A DNA stretch of 64,000 nucleotides from Gemmatimonadota bacterium (lineage in GTDB: Bacteria; Gemmatimonadota; Gemmatimonadetes; Gemmatimonadales; Gemmatimonadaceae). Of the stretch, positions 52,639 through 61,817 are shown piece by piece (within the stretch, counting starts at the first letter, position 1; every line of letters starts with the position of its first letter). Where the stretch lies: positions 176,589 through 240,588 of the forward strand of contig JAJPIM010000006.1 of assembly GCA_021324775.1 (NCBI GenBank). Direction: 5' to 3'. A program made the position numbers and the translations under genes. The notes under the pieces were generated by a model. The model ran no database searches and was not told where the DNA came from. It saw only the letters and a program-made list of their open reading frames with translations.

Positions 52639-52803
52639 ATGGGCAAGCCCACATATCGCCCCCGCAACAAACGCCGCATCAAGAAACATGGATTTCGCAC
52701 CCGGATGGCGACCCGGTGGGGACGCGAAGTACTGAGCCGCCGGCGGAAGAAAGGCCGCAAACGGCTGACAGTCCGTCTGCCAAGTAAGTATTCCGGCGCC
52801 TAA
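52639..52803 (+). CDS. rpmH: 50S ribosomal protein L34
   Basis: 54 residues, very basic: [39 protein letters not shown], then [15 protein letters not shown]34 normally ends near the LTV sequence, so the last nine residues (LPSKYSGA region) are a small extension. GGAG lies 10 bases before the ATG. First gene of the origin-linked block rpmH-rnpA-yidD-yidC-mnmE, divergent from dnaA. Confidence 0.96.
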   Translation: MGKPTYRPRNKRRIKKHGFRTRMATRWGREVLSRRRKKGRKRLTVRLPSKYSGA

Positions 52804-52807
52804 CGGA

Positions 52808-53251
52808 CTGCCGCGAAGCGACCGGCTCACGAAGGCGGCGGAACTCGTCGCGGTGCGACGGTCCGGACTGCGTATTCGCGTCGAATATCTGGACGTGCGC
52901 GCGATGCCCTCAGCGCTCCCGCACGCTCGCGTGGGGTTCGTAGTTCCGAAGTACGGACACACGTCCGTTGACCGCAACCGCCTCAAGCGCCGCCTGCGTG
53001 AGCTCGTGCGTACACGTCTCCTTCCCTCGCTGCGGCCCCCAGAGGATGCGGGCGAGAGTGCTGGTACACATGCTGCCGTGAACGCCGGCGCGGGTCGGGA
53101 TGCAGGCGCTGCCGGTCCCGCGATCCCGCCGGTCGACGTGGTCGTGCGTGCACTGCCTACTGCGTACGACGCGCCATTCGCCGCGCTCGCCAGAGAAGTC
53201 GGCCGCGTGTCTGAGGGTGTGCGCGGACGCATGACGCAAGCCGGTAGCTGA
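52808..53251 (+). CDS. rnpA: Ribonuclease P protein component, non-canonical start
   Basis: About 147 residues if read from CTG at 52808, four bases after the rpmH stop. Family N-terminus [20 protein letters not shown] and core [28 protein letters not shown] (RNR motif at 56-58) are clear. Between the preceding in-frame stop (52766) and GTG 52853 there is no ATG, GTG or TTG, and starting at GTG 52853 would delete the conserved first strand and helix; CTG 52808 (or ATT 52790) must be considered. Residues about 78-108 are an Ala/Gly insertion. It binds the RNase P RNA made from rnpB at 46.5 kb. Confidence 0.9.
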   Translation: MPRSDRLTKAAELVAVRRSGLRIRVEYLDVRAMPSALPHARVGFVVPKYGHTSVDRNRLKRRLRELVRTRLLPSLRPPEDAGESAGTHAAVNAGAGRDAGAAGPAIPPVDVVVRALPTAYDAPFAALAREVGRVSEGVRGRMTQAGS

Positions 53252-53265
53252 CGGGACTGGCTGGC

Positions 53266-53586
53266 ATGGATCCGATCCACTCGCGAGATCCGGCATCGCG
53301 TCCGTACGCTGCGCCGCCAGCGGTACTGGCACCGGCCTCCGATCGGCCCGTGGGACGTCACGGGATCTCATGGTGGCTCGCCCAGCCCCTCGTGTGGGTC
53401 ATACGGGCGTACCAGGTCGGAATTTCACCGCTGCTGCCGGCGTCGTGCCGTTATTATCCAAGTTGCTCTGCGTACGCGGTCGAGGCGCTCAACCGCCATG
53501 GTGCGTGGCGCGGCAGTTGGCTCGCGGCCCGGCGGATTGCCCGTTGTCATCCATTTCATCCGGGTGGATACGATCCTGTCCCTTGA
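53266..53586 (+). CDS. yidD: Membrane protein insertion efficiency factor YidD
   Basis: 106 residues. The family core is intact: [36 protein letters not shown], and [18 protein letters not shown], with the three cysteines of the family. A 35-residue Pro/Ala extension precedes it, longer than usual; the ATG at 53266 lies 14 bases after rnpA, and an internal start is possible. It assists YidC/Sec-dependent insertion and is a constant member of the rpmH-rnpA-yidD-yidC cluster. Confidence 0.95.
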   Translation: MDPIHSRDPASRPYAAPPAVLAPASDRPVGRHGISWWLAQPLVWVIRAYQVGISPLLPASCRYYPSCSAYAVEALNRHGAWRGSWLAARRIARCHPFHPGGYDPVP

Positions 53587-53655
53587 TAGATGGCTTGAGC
53601 GCCCGCTCGTCCGCTCGCACTTGCCGGCGGGCATCATCCGGAATCTCGTGATCCC

Positions 53656-55710
53656 ATGATGGACCGACGTTTCCTGTTGGCGCTCGCGCTGTCGGCGATC
53701 GTGATCGTGCTCACCGAGTCCCTGTTCCCAACGGCGACGCCGGGTCGCGGACCACACGGCGCGGACTCGGCGGCCGTCGCCGCGGCCGTGGCCGCGGCCA
53801 ACGCGCCGGGACATGCCCCGGGTGAGAAGTCCGCTACGGGAACGCCCGGACCGGTCACGCCCGGATCGTCCAGTGCCGCCTCTCCGCGGGCAGCTCAGCA
53901 ACCGACACCGCAAGCGGCACAGCAAGCGGCACAGCAAGCGGCACGGCAAGCGACACCGCAGGCGGCCGCGCCAGTTCCCCTGGCCGCATCGTCGGCGTCC
54001 GCCAACTCGTCGTCCTCAGTGCCAGTGGCGCCCGTCGCTGCTGAGACGCTGACGGTCACGACGCCGCGCACACTTGTCTCGTTCTCGAGTGTGGGTGCCG
54101 TACCGGTCGCAGTCACCATGCGTAACTACCGCTCCACTGTCCGGACGGAAGCTGATACCGCCGCACGTCCCGAGGTGCGGCTGGCCCGCCCGGGAGAGTC
54201 ACTGCTCCGCTACCACATCATCATGGGGCAGGACACGCTGGCGCTCGACCGTGTCGCGTTCCGGGGAAGCGCGTCGCAAGGCCGGGATGGCGCGCCTGAT
54301 GTAACCTTTCAGGGCGACCTCGCGCGCGCGACCGGACCCCCCGCCGCGGTGACGATTCAGTACCACTTCGGCCCCGACGGTTATCTCTCGCAGGTGACGG
54401 GCGCTGTCGCCGTGCCGGGTGGCAGCGTGCCCGGCGCAGCTGGTGCGGCGATCGGGTACCTGCTCGTCGATCTGCCAAGCGGGTTCCCTTCGTACGAAGC
54501 GGACAGCACCGACGATCTACAGCAGTTGGCGTATGTGATCAAGCCGGTGCATGAGGATCCGTCCAGCATCTCGTTCAGCCATCTCGATCCAGGGCAGGCC
54601 GAGTTGCACGAGGGACCGGCGGAGTGGGCAGTGGCGAAGGACAAGTACTTCCTGGTCGGTGTGCTCGCGGCCGACACCGTCCGCGCGCACCAGATCGCCG
54701 AGATGGATCTTGTCGGCCAGCCGCGGGTGGCGAAGCTGGCGACGCGTGGCGCGGCGACCATCGTGCTGCCGCTGGCATCGGCGGCCGGAGGCGTCGCGGG
54801 GAGCGCGACATTCGCATTTCAACTCTACGCGGGGCCGCAGGAATACCGGCGGCTTCGGTCGATCGGGCACGATTTCGAGAACCTGAATCCGTACGGCGGC
54901 TTCCTCCATCCGATTCTGCAACCGTTCGTCACGCTGGTGGTGCAAACGGTGTTGTGGATGCGCCAGACGCTGCAGATCAACTACGGGTGGGTGCTCGTCA
55001 TTTTTGGGGTGGTCATCCGTTTCCTGCTCTGGCCCGTGAACCAGCGGGCCATGCGGACCAGCATCAAGATGCAGCGGTTGCAGCCGGAGCTGGCGGAAGT
55101 GAACACGAAGTACAAGAACGACCGGATGAAGCTGCAGGAGGAGATGGTCCGGGTCTACCGCGAGCACGGTATGAGTCCGTGGAGTCCGATCGCGGGATGC
55201 CTTCCGATGATGCTGCCACTGCCGATCTTCGGCGCTCTGTATTTCGTCTTCCGGAACACGATCGAGTTTCGCGGCGTGCCGTTCCTCTGGCTGCACGACA
55301 TCTCGGCCAAGGACCCGTACTACATCATGCCGATCCTGATGGGGGCCTCATCGTTCCTGGTGTCGTGGATCGGCATGCGGAACTCGCCTCCGAATCCGCA
55401 GACGAAGATGATGGGGTACATGTTCCCTATCATGATGACCGTGTTCCTTGCGAAGGTCGCTGCGGGGCTCAACCTGTACTACCTGGTGCAGAACGTTGCG
55501 ACCCTGCCGCAGCAATGGATCCTCGCGAACGAGCGCGCCAAGTCTGGCTCAAACGCATCGTCATCTGCCGGGCCTCCGGGAGGGAGCGGGTCGGGCTCAA
55601 GCGGAGGCTCCGCCGGAGGCAAAGGGGGCGGGGGCGGGGGCGGCGCGAAACCGCGGCCGAGCGGCGGCGCGACCGGCGGCTCTGTAGCAGCGGCGGCGAA
55701 AGCGCGGTAG
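53656..55710 (+). CDS. yidC: Membrane protein insertase YidC
   Basis: 684 residues, long for the family. N-terminal helix RRFLLALALSAIVIVLTESL, a long Ala/Gln/Thr/Pro-rich periplasmic linker (to about 130, with near-tandem AQQAAQQAARQA), the periplasmic beta domain (VSFSSVGAVPVAVTMRNYRS ... YVIKPVHEDPSSISF), and the C-terminal insertase core with five helices (NYGWVLVIFGVVIRFLLWPV, MRTSIKMQRLQPELAEV, GCLPMMLPLPIFGALYFVFR, MMGYMFPIMMTVFLAKVAAG). The last 65 residues are a Gly/Ser/Ala tail (GGKGGGGGGGAKPR). Inserts proteins into the inner membrane with or without Sec. ATGATG start. Confidence 0.97.
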   Translation: MMDRRFLLALALSAIVIVLTESLFPTATPGRGPHGADSAAVAAAVAAANAPGHAPGEKSATGTPGPVTPGSSSAASPRAAQQPTPQAAQQAAQQAARQATPQAAAPVPLAASSASANSSSSVPVAPVAAETLTVTTPRTLVSFSSVGAVPVAVTMRNYRSTVRTEADTAARPEVRLARPGESLLRYHIIMGQDTLALDRVAFRGSASQGRDGAPDVTFQGDLARATGPPAAVTIQYHFGPDGYLSQVTGAVAVPGGSVPGAAGAAIGYLLVDLPSGFPSYEADSTDDLQQLAYVIKPVHEDPSSISFSHLDPGQAELHEGPAEWAVAKDKYFLVGVLAADTVRAHQIAEMDLVGQPRVAKLATRGAATIVLPLASAAGGVAGSATFAFQLYAGPQEYRRLRSIGHDFENLNPYGGFLHPILQPFVTLVVQTVLWMRQTLQINYGWVLVIFGVVIRFLLWPVNQRAMRTSIKMQRLQPELAEVNTKYKNDRMKLQEEMVRVYREHGMSPWSPIAGCLPMMLPLPIFGALYFVFRNTIEFRGVPFLWLHDISAKDPYYIMPILMGASSFLVSWIGMRNSPPNPQTKMMGYMFPIMMTVFLAKVAAGLNLYYLVQNVATLPQQWILANERAKSGSNASSSAGPPGGSGSGSSGGSAGGKGGGGGGGAKPRPSGGATGGSVAAAAKAR

Positions 55711-55717
55711 CGACAGG

Positions 55718-55746
55718 GATCGCCACGGCGGGCCGCCACGGCGATC
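55718..55746. terminator. Imperfect hairpin in the yidC-mnmE gap
   Basis: GATCGCC (55718-55724) pairs with GGCGATC (55740-55746) and GGCGG with CCGCC, separated by a two-base AC/AC mismatch. No U-run; it may attenuate rather than end transcription between yidC and mnmE. Confidence 0.4.
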
Positions 55747-55844
55747 GCGCGCGCGAGAACGAGGACGCGGCACCTACCGCGCAGTAGGCCGCGCACCAAA
55801 GTGCCGCCGGACGAGAAGAAGCCGGAGCGTTTGAAAGGAGAGCG

Positions 55845-57245
55845 ATGAGCCCGGACGACACCATCGTGGCGCTGTCGACGGCGCCCGGACGCGCGGCGCT
55901 CGCGGTGGTTCGGCTCAGCGGGCCGCAGGCGCTGGCGATCGCGGGCGCGGTGGTGCGGCCATGGCCGATCGAGCCGCGCACGGTGCGCCGCTGTGCGGCG
56001 GTCGATCCCAGCGGAGCCGTGGTGGACCGGCTGGTGGTGATCGTGTATGCCGGGCCGCGATCGTACACGGGCGAGGATGTCGTCGAGCTTGTCACGCATG
56101 GCGGCGTCGCAGCGCCGGCATCGGTGATGGCTGCCCTCGTGGCGGCGGGAGCGCGCCCCGCGGCCCCGGGTGAGTTCACCCGCCGCGCGGTCCTCAACGG
56201 GAAGCTCGATCTCGCGCAGGCCGAGGCGGTTGGGGATCTGATCGATGCGGGGAGCAGCGCGATGCAGCGCGCGGCGCTCACGCAGCTCGACGGCGGGCTG
56301 TCCGGGCGGATCCGGGCACTCCGGTCCGCGGTCCTCGAGGTCGAGGCGCTCATCGCCTACGACATCGACTTTCCCGAAGAGGATGATGGGCCGGTTGCCC
56401 GCGACCGGGTGGCGGCGTCAGCGGCCGCGGCATCGGGGCAGATCCACGCCTTGCTGGCGACCGCGCCGGCCGGCGAGTTGGTGCGTGCGGGTGCGATGGT
56501 GGTGATCGCCGGCGTCCCGAATGCTGGGAAGTCGTCATTGTTCAACGCACTACTGGGTTGCGCCCGCGCGCTGGTGAGCGACGTGCCGGGCACGACCCGC
56601 GATACGATCGAAGCAATCGCCGAGCCGGCCGGGGCGCCGTTCCCCTTGCGGCTGGTCGACACGGCGGGATTGCGGGAGACGGCGGATGTCGTCGAGCGGC
56701 TCGGCGTCGACGCCAGTGGCCGGGCGCTGGCGGGAGCCCACGCGGTGCTGGCGTGTGGCGAGACGCAAGATGCGATCGCGGCCGCAGTGCAGCAGATACG
56801 CGCGTTTACGAGAGCACCGGTGGTCGGGGTGTGGACCAAACGCGACGCAGGACCATCCGGCGTCGTGCGGGCCACGAAGGATCCGGCGGAGATACGCGCT
56901 GGCGGCAGCGCGTCATCCGCGTACCCCGTCGTCGCTGCAAGTGCGATCTCGGGCACCGGGCTGCACGCATTGTTGGACGAGGTCGTCGCGGCCGTTGCCG
57001 CTCGATGGAACGTGCCGGCGCCCGACATGCCGATCGTCACGCGGGCTCGCCACCGCGCGGCGCTCTCGCGAGCCGCCGGCGAGCTGGCAGAGTTCCAGTC
57101 AGTTTGGCGAGCGCGATCGCTGCCGGCAATCGTGGCGGCCGTGCATCTGCGGGCGGCGGTGGAGGCGCTGGAGGAGATCATTGGCGCCGTGAGCGCCGAT
57201 GATGTGCTGGAGCGGGTGTTCTCGGCGTTCTGTGTGGGGAAGTAA
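55845..57245 (+). CDS. mnmE: tRNA uridine-5-carboxymethylaminomethyl(34) synthesis GTPase MnmE
   Basis: 466 residues. N-terminal folate-binding domain ([54 protein letters not shown]), G domain inserted in the helical part with G1 [17 protein letters not shown]2/G3 [13 protein letters not shown] and [18 protein letters not shown]4 as TKRD (Asn replaced by Thr) and C-terminal FCVGK with the catalytic Cys. AAAGGAGAGCG precedes the ATG. It works with MnmG, here encoded 37 kb away rather than next door. Confidence 0.97.
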   Translation: MSPDDTIVALSTAPGRAALAVVRLSGPQALAIAGAVVRPWPIEPRTVRRCAAVDPSGAVVDRLVVIVYAGPRSYTGEDVVELVTHGGVAAPASVMAALVAAGARPAAPGEFTRRAVLNGKLDLAQAEAVGDLIDAGSSAMQRAALTQLDGGLSGRIRALRSAVLEVEALIAYDIDFPEEDDGPVARDRVAASAAAASGQIHALLATAPAGELVRAGAMVVIAGVPNAGKSSLFNALLGCARALVSDVPGTTRDTIEAIAEPAGAPFPLRLVDTAGLRETADVVERLGVDASGRALAGAHAVLACGETQDAIAAAVQQIRAFTRAPVVGVWTKRDAGPSGVVRATKDPAEIRAGGSASSAYPVVAASAISGTGLHALLDEVVAAVAARWNVPAPDMPIVTRARHRAALSRAAGELAEFQSVWRARSLPAIVAAVHLRAAVEALEEIIGAVSADDVLERVFSAFCVGK

Positions 57246-57350
57246 TGTCCGATGGTCTGGCCGCAATTTTTTTTCTCTCTCGCTTTTCGCTCCAGACCAA
57301 TTATCTTCTCGCGCCATCCGATCGCGCCGCCACCCGCGCCCCGGCTGTTG

Positions 57351-58289
57351 ATGCTCATCAATCTACTACCCGACTTTCTCTCAGTACTCAACAGCACGGA
57401 TCGGATCGCTGCGTATTACCGCTACTTCGACACTCATCGTTCATTGCTCGGGGCGTACTGGCACAACTACGTGCTCGACCCCGATGGCCCCCACTTCCAG
57501 GAAGTCGTTCGCTCGGCGGCGCTTGCCGATCGCTCCGATCTGATCGCCACACTCGATCGAAGTGATGTTGCCGCGCTCGCCCGCCGCACCGAGGCGCAGT
57601 GCGCGGAGCTGCTGGCCTTCGACACTGACATCGACATCGTGCTGATGGTGGGCGTGGGCGCCGCGAACGCGGGTGAGCTCGTGGTGGCTGGCCGGGGCAT
57701 CGCGTTCGTCTGCCTGGAGCACTTCACGGGGGTCAACAATCCCGATACACAGGGGCTGGGGCTCGATTCGGAGCTGATCCCGATGTGGCTCGCGCACGAG
57801 ATCGCCCACGCGGTGCGATATACGTCGCCGACTTCCCGGAGCGAGATGGCCAAGTTGATCGCCGATGCGGAAGGCTACTACTCGTATTGGGAGACGGGGC
57901 GCCGCGCGACGTTGCGGGAACTCGTGCTCAACGAGGGCTTGGCGGTCCACGTGTCGCGCGCGATCAGCCCGGGCCATGCCGCGTGGGAATATTTCGGATA
58001 TGGACGGCGCCAGTACGCTCGCGTGCGCGAGCTCGAAACGATGATCGAGCGGTCGGCGGCCTCGGATCTCGGCCGCGCGGGTCTCGGGTTGCGGCTCCGG
58101 TACCTCTCCGGCGGCGTCAGCGACCACGCGCGGACCGTCGACCGGGTCACGCTTCCTGAGCGCAGCGGCTACTATCTTGGTGCGCGCATGGCCGAGCCGG
58201 CAATTGCGGCGCACGGGCTGGCATGGGCTGTGCGCGCGAGCGCGGAAGAGATCACGACCCTCGGCAACGCCGCGGCAGCGACCGCGTAA
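57351..58289 (+). CDS. Putative zinc metalloprotease, DUF2268-like
   Basis: About 312 residues, soluble, no signal peptide. Zinc-binding HEIAH (149-153, in WLAHEIAHAVRY) and a downstream ELVLNEGLAVH with Glu195 as likely third ligand fit gluzincin-type predicted proteases such as DUF2268. Later stretches (RYLSGGVSDHARTVDRV, RSGYYLGARM) are uncharacterised. The frame is open from 57252; ATG at 57351 skips a low-complexity hydrophobic leader (FFFSLAFRSRPIIF) that is probably untranslated, though that leader could be a membrane anchor. Lies 105 bases after mnmE. Confidence 0.7.
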   Translation: MLINLLPDFLSVLNSTDRIAAYYRYFDTHRSLLGAYWHNYVLDPDGPHFQEVVRSAALADRSDLIATLDRSDVAALARRTEAQCAELLAFDTDIDIVLMVGVGAANAGELVVAGRGIAFVCLEHFTGVNNPDTQGLGLDSELIPMWLAHEIAHAVRYTSPTSRSEMAKLIADAEGYYSYWETGRRATLRELVLNEGLAVHVSRAISPGHAAWEYFGYGRRQYARVRELETMIERSAASDLGRAGLGLRLRYLSGGVSDHARTVDRVTLPERSGYYLGARMAEPAIAAHGLAWAVRASAEEITTLGNAAAATA

Positions 58290-58309
58290 GTGCGCTAACT
58301 TCGCAGCCG

Positions 58310-58513
58310 ATGAAAGAATACCAGGCGGTGATGGTTCGGTTGACCAACCACCCGCGCGACGATGAGGACGCGCTGACTGACCTGCTCAATGAGCGGAGCA
58401 GGAGCGGGTGGGAGCCGGCATTGCTGTCCCACAGCAGTGCGGCGGGCGCGACGCCGGGCGGGCCAGGCCGGTTGACCGTGATTTTTCAGCGAGTGACGAC
58501 GGGCGACCGCTAG
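58310..58513 (+). CDS. Small protein, DUF4177-like
   Basis: 67 residues: EYQAVMVRLTNHPRDDEDAL, then TDLLNERSRSGWEPALLSHS and LTVIFQRV. The order strand, helix ending in SGW-x-P, strand is that of small DUF4177-type proteins of unknown function. ATG at 58310, 20 bases after the metalloprotease-like gene, probably the same transcript. Confidence 0.65.
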   Translation: MKEYQAVMVRLTNHPRDDEDALTDLLNERSRSGWEPALLSHSSAAGATPGGPGRLTVIFQRVTTGDR

Positions 58514-59238
58514 GCAGCCGAACCGCTGGTCCAATGGGGATCCGGTGGCCCCCGGTCGCGAGACCCCGCTGGCGGTACCCGGGTCGTGGCAGCCGAGTGA
58601 CGGCGGCATGAAACGCCTGCCCGGGCAACAGCTTCTCGATAGCCCTTGGCTATGCGACTACTACTATAGTGATGCGCACCGGCGGGGTCTGCCCAGCCGG
58701 TGCTCTCAGTGGAACACGAGTGGGACGACCGTCTCCTCGCGGTCCGGTTGCCCATGGGGGTCCCACATTCCGGGCGGGCGCGGTGGTGCACGCTGACACA
58801 TACGGGTGGCGGGGCGGCAGTCGCACGAGGTTTGCTGCAAACGGCCAGCAACTGAGCAGATGCGTCAAAACGACCGCTGTGCGGACATGCTCAGTGGGAG
58901 TTTTGTCCGAAAATGACCTCTCGAACCCTTGCGTTTTGTCACGGCCGCCCCAGATTAGGCCCCCGTCATCTCCTCCTCCCCGATGTTGATTGGCGGGGGC
59001 CTGTTGTGCGCCGGTGTCATTGTAAAAACACCACCTGGCGGCAGTGGCTCCGGACCGGTCACCAAAAGCGAGGCATGGCGTGTGGAGGGTCTCATCGAGG
59101 CGAGGCCTTTCCAGTAGTCCGACGAGTACCACAGGTCGGGCGCGACCTGGGCGAGAGGTTTGCGACGTGTTCGGTCCGAACGTCGCGTGGTATGCGATTG
59201 ACCGCCCATAGCCCACGGTCCCAATTCCCGGAGGATCC
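58514..59238. other. Long intergenic region without recognised gene
   Basis: 725 bases. A GC hairpin GCACCGGC (58676-58683) / GCCGGTGC (58696-58703) could end the upstream transcript. The remainder should hold the promoter of the PQQ dehydrogenase. Open frames here have no family resemblance and no convincing starts; parts from about 58850 to 58950 are more AT-rich than the surroundings. Confidence 0.35.
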
Positions 59239-61005
59239 ATGCGTATCTCGCGGCTCGCCGTAGCGGGTACGATTTGCGCGATACTGGCTGGTGCATCGAG
59301 CCGGAATGCGCCGGCGCAGGAACAGGTCGAGACGCACACGAAGGGTGCCGCGAGTGCGCCGGCATTCACCAACGTGACGGACGAGATGTTGATGAAGTCG
59401 CGCATGGACGCCGGCAAGAACTGGCTCATGTACGGCCGCGACTACAACAATCAGCGATGGTCGCCGCTCGCTCAGGTCAACACCGCGAACGTCCGCGGAT
59501 TGCACGTGAGCTGGATCTATCAGACCGGTATCTCGCGTCTTGGCTCGTTCGAGACCAGTCCAGTGGTCGTCGACGGCGTCATGTACGTGACGACGCCGTA
59601 CGATGTCGCGATGGCGGTCGATGCACGCAACGGCAAGGAGCTCTGGCGCTACGAGCACAAGCTCGGCACCAACATCTTCTGCTGCGGCCCGAACAACCGC
59701 GGCATCGCGATCTCCGGTGGCACAGTCTATATGCTCACGCTCGACGCGCGTCTCGTGGCGCTCGATGCACAGACGGGCAAAGTGAAATTCGACGTCGAGA
59801 TCGCCGACCCCGAGGCCGGCTACAGCGAGACCCAGGCGCCGATCATCTTCGACGACAAAGTGCTGGTGGGAATATCGGGGGCCGAATACGGCATCCGCGG
59901 CTTCGTCCGTGCGTACAACAAGGAGACGGGGCAGCAGATCTGGAACACCTACACCATCCCCGATCAGGGCTGGGAGGGGAAGTGGTCCGAGAAGACGTGG
60001 GAGGGGGACTACTCGCTCAACCGCGACATCACGAAGGAGAAAGCCGACCTTCAGAAGTATTCGGACGCGTGGCAGCGTGGCGGCGGGTCCGTCTGGATGA
60101 ACTCGGCGATCGATCCCGACACGAAGACGATGTACGTGGCGTCGGGCAATCCATCGCCTGACCTCGACGGCGGCGTGCGCCCGGGTGACAACCTGTACAC
60201 CGACTGCATCATCGCGCTCGACATCAATACGGGTGCGCTGAAATGGTATTACCAGGAAGTGCCGCACGACGTATGGGATCTGGATGCGACCAGCCCGCCG
60301 GTCGTCGTGAAGCTCAAGGATGGCCGCAAGGCGGTCGCCGAAGCGGGCAAGACGGCGTGGGTCTACATCCTCGACGCGGAGACCGGCAAGCTGATTCGCA
60401 AGTCGGCGCCGTTCGACCGCATCGAGAACATGTTCGGGCAGCCGACGGCCGAAGGGACGCGGATGCTGCCCGGCGCCAATGGCGGATCGGAGTGGTCACC
60501 GATGTCGGTGAATCCGACGCTCGGCTACAGCTACGTCTCCGGTCTCGAGCAGCCGATGCACTACATCACGCACAGCGCGCCGCTCGAGAAGGGCAAACTG
60601 TGGCTTGGCTCGGCCTTCAAGGCTGTCCCGGGTGAAGCGCAATACGGGACGTTCACGGCGATCGATCTCAACACTGGAAAGGTCGCGTGGCAGAACAAGA
60701 TGGATCAGCCGATGATGGGCGGCTCGCTGGCCACGGCCGGCAACCTGGTCTTCACCGGTGAAGGCAACGGCCAGTTCGACGCATTCGATGCACGCACCGG
60801 CAAACTCCTCTGGGATTTCAAGGGCGGTGCGGGCTGCAACTCGGCACCCGTCACGTACACGGTGGGCGGCACGCAATACATCGCGGTCGCCTGCGGCGGC
60901 AATTTCCAGCTTGGGTATCCGTTGGGAGATGCCGTGCTGGTCTTCTCGTTGCCGCGGGCGACTGCTGCGGCGGCGAAGCCGGCGGCCGGAGGCACTGGGC
61001 AATAG
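59239..61005 (+). CDS. PQQ-dependent alcohol dehydrogenase (quinoprotein, methanol/ethanol type)
   Basis: 588 residues, periplasmic (signal peptide about 1-27). Eight-bladed propeller with tryptophan-docking repeats such as VALDAQTGKVKF, FTAIDLNTGKVAW and DAFDARTGKLLWDF. Active-site elements: vicinal disulfide Cys148-Cys149 (NIFCCGPNN), metal ligand Glu216 in GAEYGIRG, Asn304 in SGNPSP, catalytic Asp347 in HDVWDLDA. Asp349 two residues further on corresponds to the extra aspartate of lanthanide-using enzymes (XoxF/PedH), although glucose-dehydrogenase-type enzymes also show WDxD. No cytochrome domain and no cytochrome gene adjacent, so the electron acceptor is unknown. Substrate probably a small alcohol. 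Confidence 0.92.
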   Translation: MRISRLAVAGTICAILAGASSRNAPAQEQVETHTKGAASAPAFTNVTDEMLMKSRMDAGKNWLMYGRDYNNQRWSPLAQVNTANVRGLHVSWIYQTGISRLGSFETSPVVVDGVMYVTTPYDVAMAVDARNGKELWRYEHKLGTNIFCCGPNNRGIAISGGTVYMLTLDARLVALDAQTGKVKFDVEIADPEAGYSETQAPIIFDDKVLVGISGAEYGIRGFVRAYNKETGQQIWNTYTIPDQGWEGKWSEKTWEGDYSLNRDITKEKADLQKYSDAWQRGGGSVWMNSAIDPDTKTMYVASGNPSPDLDGGVRPGDNLYTDCIIALDINTGALKWYYQEVPHDVWDLDATSPPVVVKLKDGRKAVAEAGKTAWVYILDAETGKLIRKSAPFDRIENMFGQPTAEGTRMLPGANGGSEWSPMSVNPTLGYSYVSGLEQPMHYITHSAPLEKGKLWLGSAFKAVPGEAQYGTFTAIDLNTGKVAWQNKMDQPMMGGSLATAGNLVFTGEGNGQFDAFDARTGKLLWDFKGGAGCNSAPVTYTVGGTQYIAVACGGNFQLGYPLGDAVLVFSLPRATAAAAKPAAGGTGQ

Positions 61006-61094
61006 CAGCGAAGCGTAGCCAGGCGGAGCGCATCGTCCGCTCAGCGCAGGATGGAGGCGCGGCCGCGCGCCTGGAAGCGGTAGCGCGGCCGGCG

Positions 61095-61640
61095 GTGTCA
61101 AAACCAGCGGAGTCACAATGTGGATCCGCCGGGTGCAGGATCACTGGGACCAGACGGATCCTGGCGGGTGTGGTGATGCCGGTGGTAGTGGCCGTGGCGT
61201 TGGCGGGGACGGCGCGGGCGGGGTGGCCGCAAGCACCGGGGCCCGCGAGAGCAGGGGAAGGAGCGAGTCGTGATACCGGAATGTCGCGCCAGCCGTCCCG
61301 CGACGGGTCGTACTGGCAGGCACTCTCGGGCAAGGAAAAGGACGCCTACGTCAGAGCGTTTCTCGCTGGCGCGCTGTCCGCTGAGGTGAGGGAGATCGCG
61401 GTGGCCGCGCATCACAGCGCCGACACCGCGGAGGTGCGAACGGAGGTACGAACGGAGGTGCGGGATAAAATCGTGGACTCACTCCGGGCGTCGCACGCGG
61501 TGCGATTCCCGTTCGCGGCGACGGTGTACGTGGCGCAACTGGACGATTTCTACTGGTGGCAGGACCACATGGCGGTGCCGGTCGACGACGCACTGCTTCG
61601 GATCAACGCGCAGATAGAGGCGCAGCAGAGCAGGCAATAA
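61095..61640 (+). CDS. Small secreted protein of unknown function
   Basis: 181 residues, GTG start. Signal peptide ILAGVVMPVVVAVALAGTARA, then a helical mature part: GSYWQALSGKEKDAYVRAFL, AGALSAEVREIAVAAHH, and a charged repeat VRTEVRTEVRDKIVDSL (the VRTE unit twice), ending with YWWQDHMAVPVDDALLRINA. No family recognised. Placed between the PQQ dehydrogenase and the porin on the same strand; a role with them is only suggested by order. Confidence 0.65.
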   Translation: MSKPAESQCGSAGCRITGTRRILAGVVMPVVVAVALAGTARAGWPQAPGPARAGEGASRDTGMSRQPSRDGSYWQALSGKEKDAYVRAFLAGALSAEVREIAVAAHHSADTAEVRTEVRTEVRDKIVDSLRASHAVRFPFAATVYVAQLDDFYWWQDHMAVPVDDALLRINAQIEAQQSRQ

Positions 61641-61817
61641 GCCAGGCAGGCCACAGTCTGATGGGGACAGCGTCCATCGCGGGGTCCGGCCCGCGATGCC
61701 CACGCTGGAAGGAGCAGCCCCGGGTCCGGTCCGGCGGATGCTCGTGGTACCGACTACCGGATGGTGGGGAGTGCCGTGTCATTGCAATTCCGTTTTCTTC
61801 AACAAGCAGGAGCCGAC

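Noticed and set aside
53900..53960. Tandem GCGGCACAGCAA DNA repeat as a regulatory array
   Set aside because: It lies inside yidC and simply encodes the Ala/Gln-rich linker.
58915..58935. TTCGA-like stretch that could be a tRNA T-loop (CTCTCGAACCC)
   Set aside because: No pairing 5-bp T-stem, acceptor stem or anticodon arm can be drawn on either strand.
58669..58989. Open frame in the 725-base gap with Cys/Arg-rich product
   Set aside because: No ribosome-binding site, no domain, and a GC hairpin at its start; treated as non-coding.
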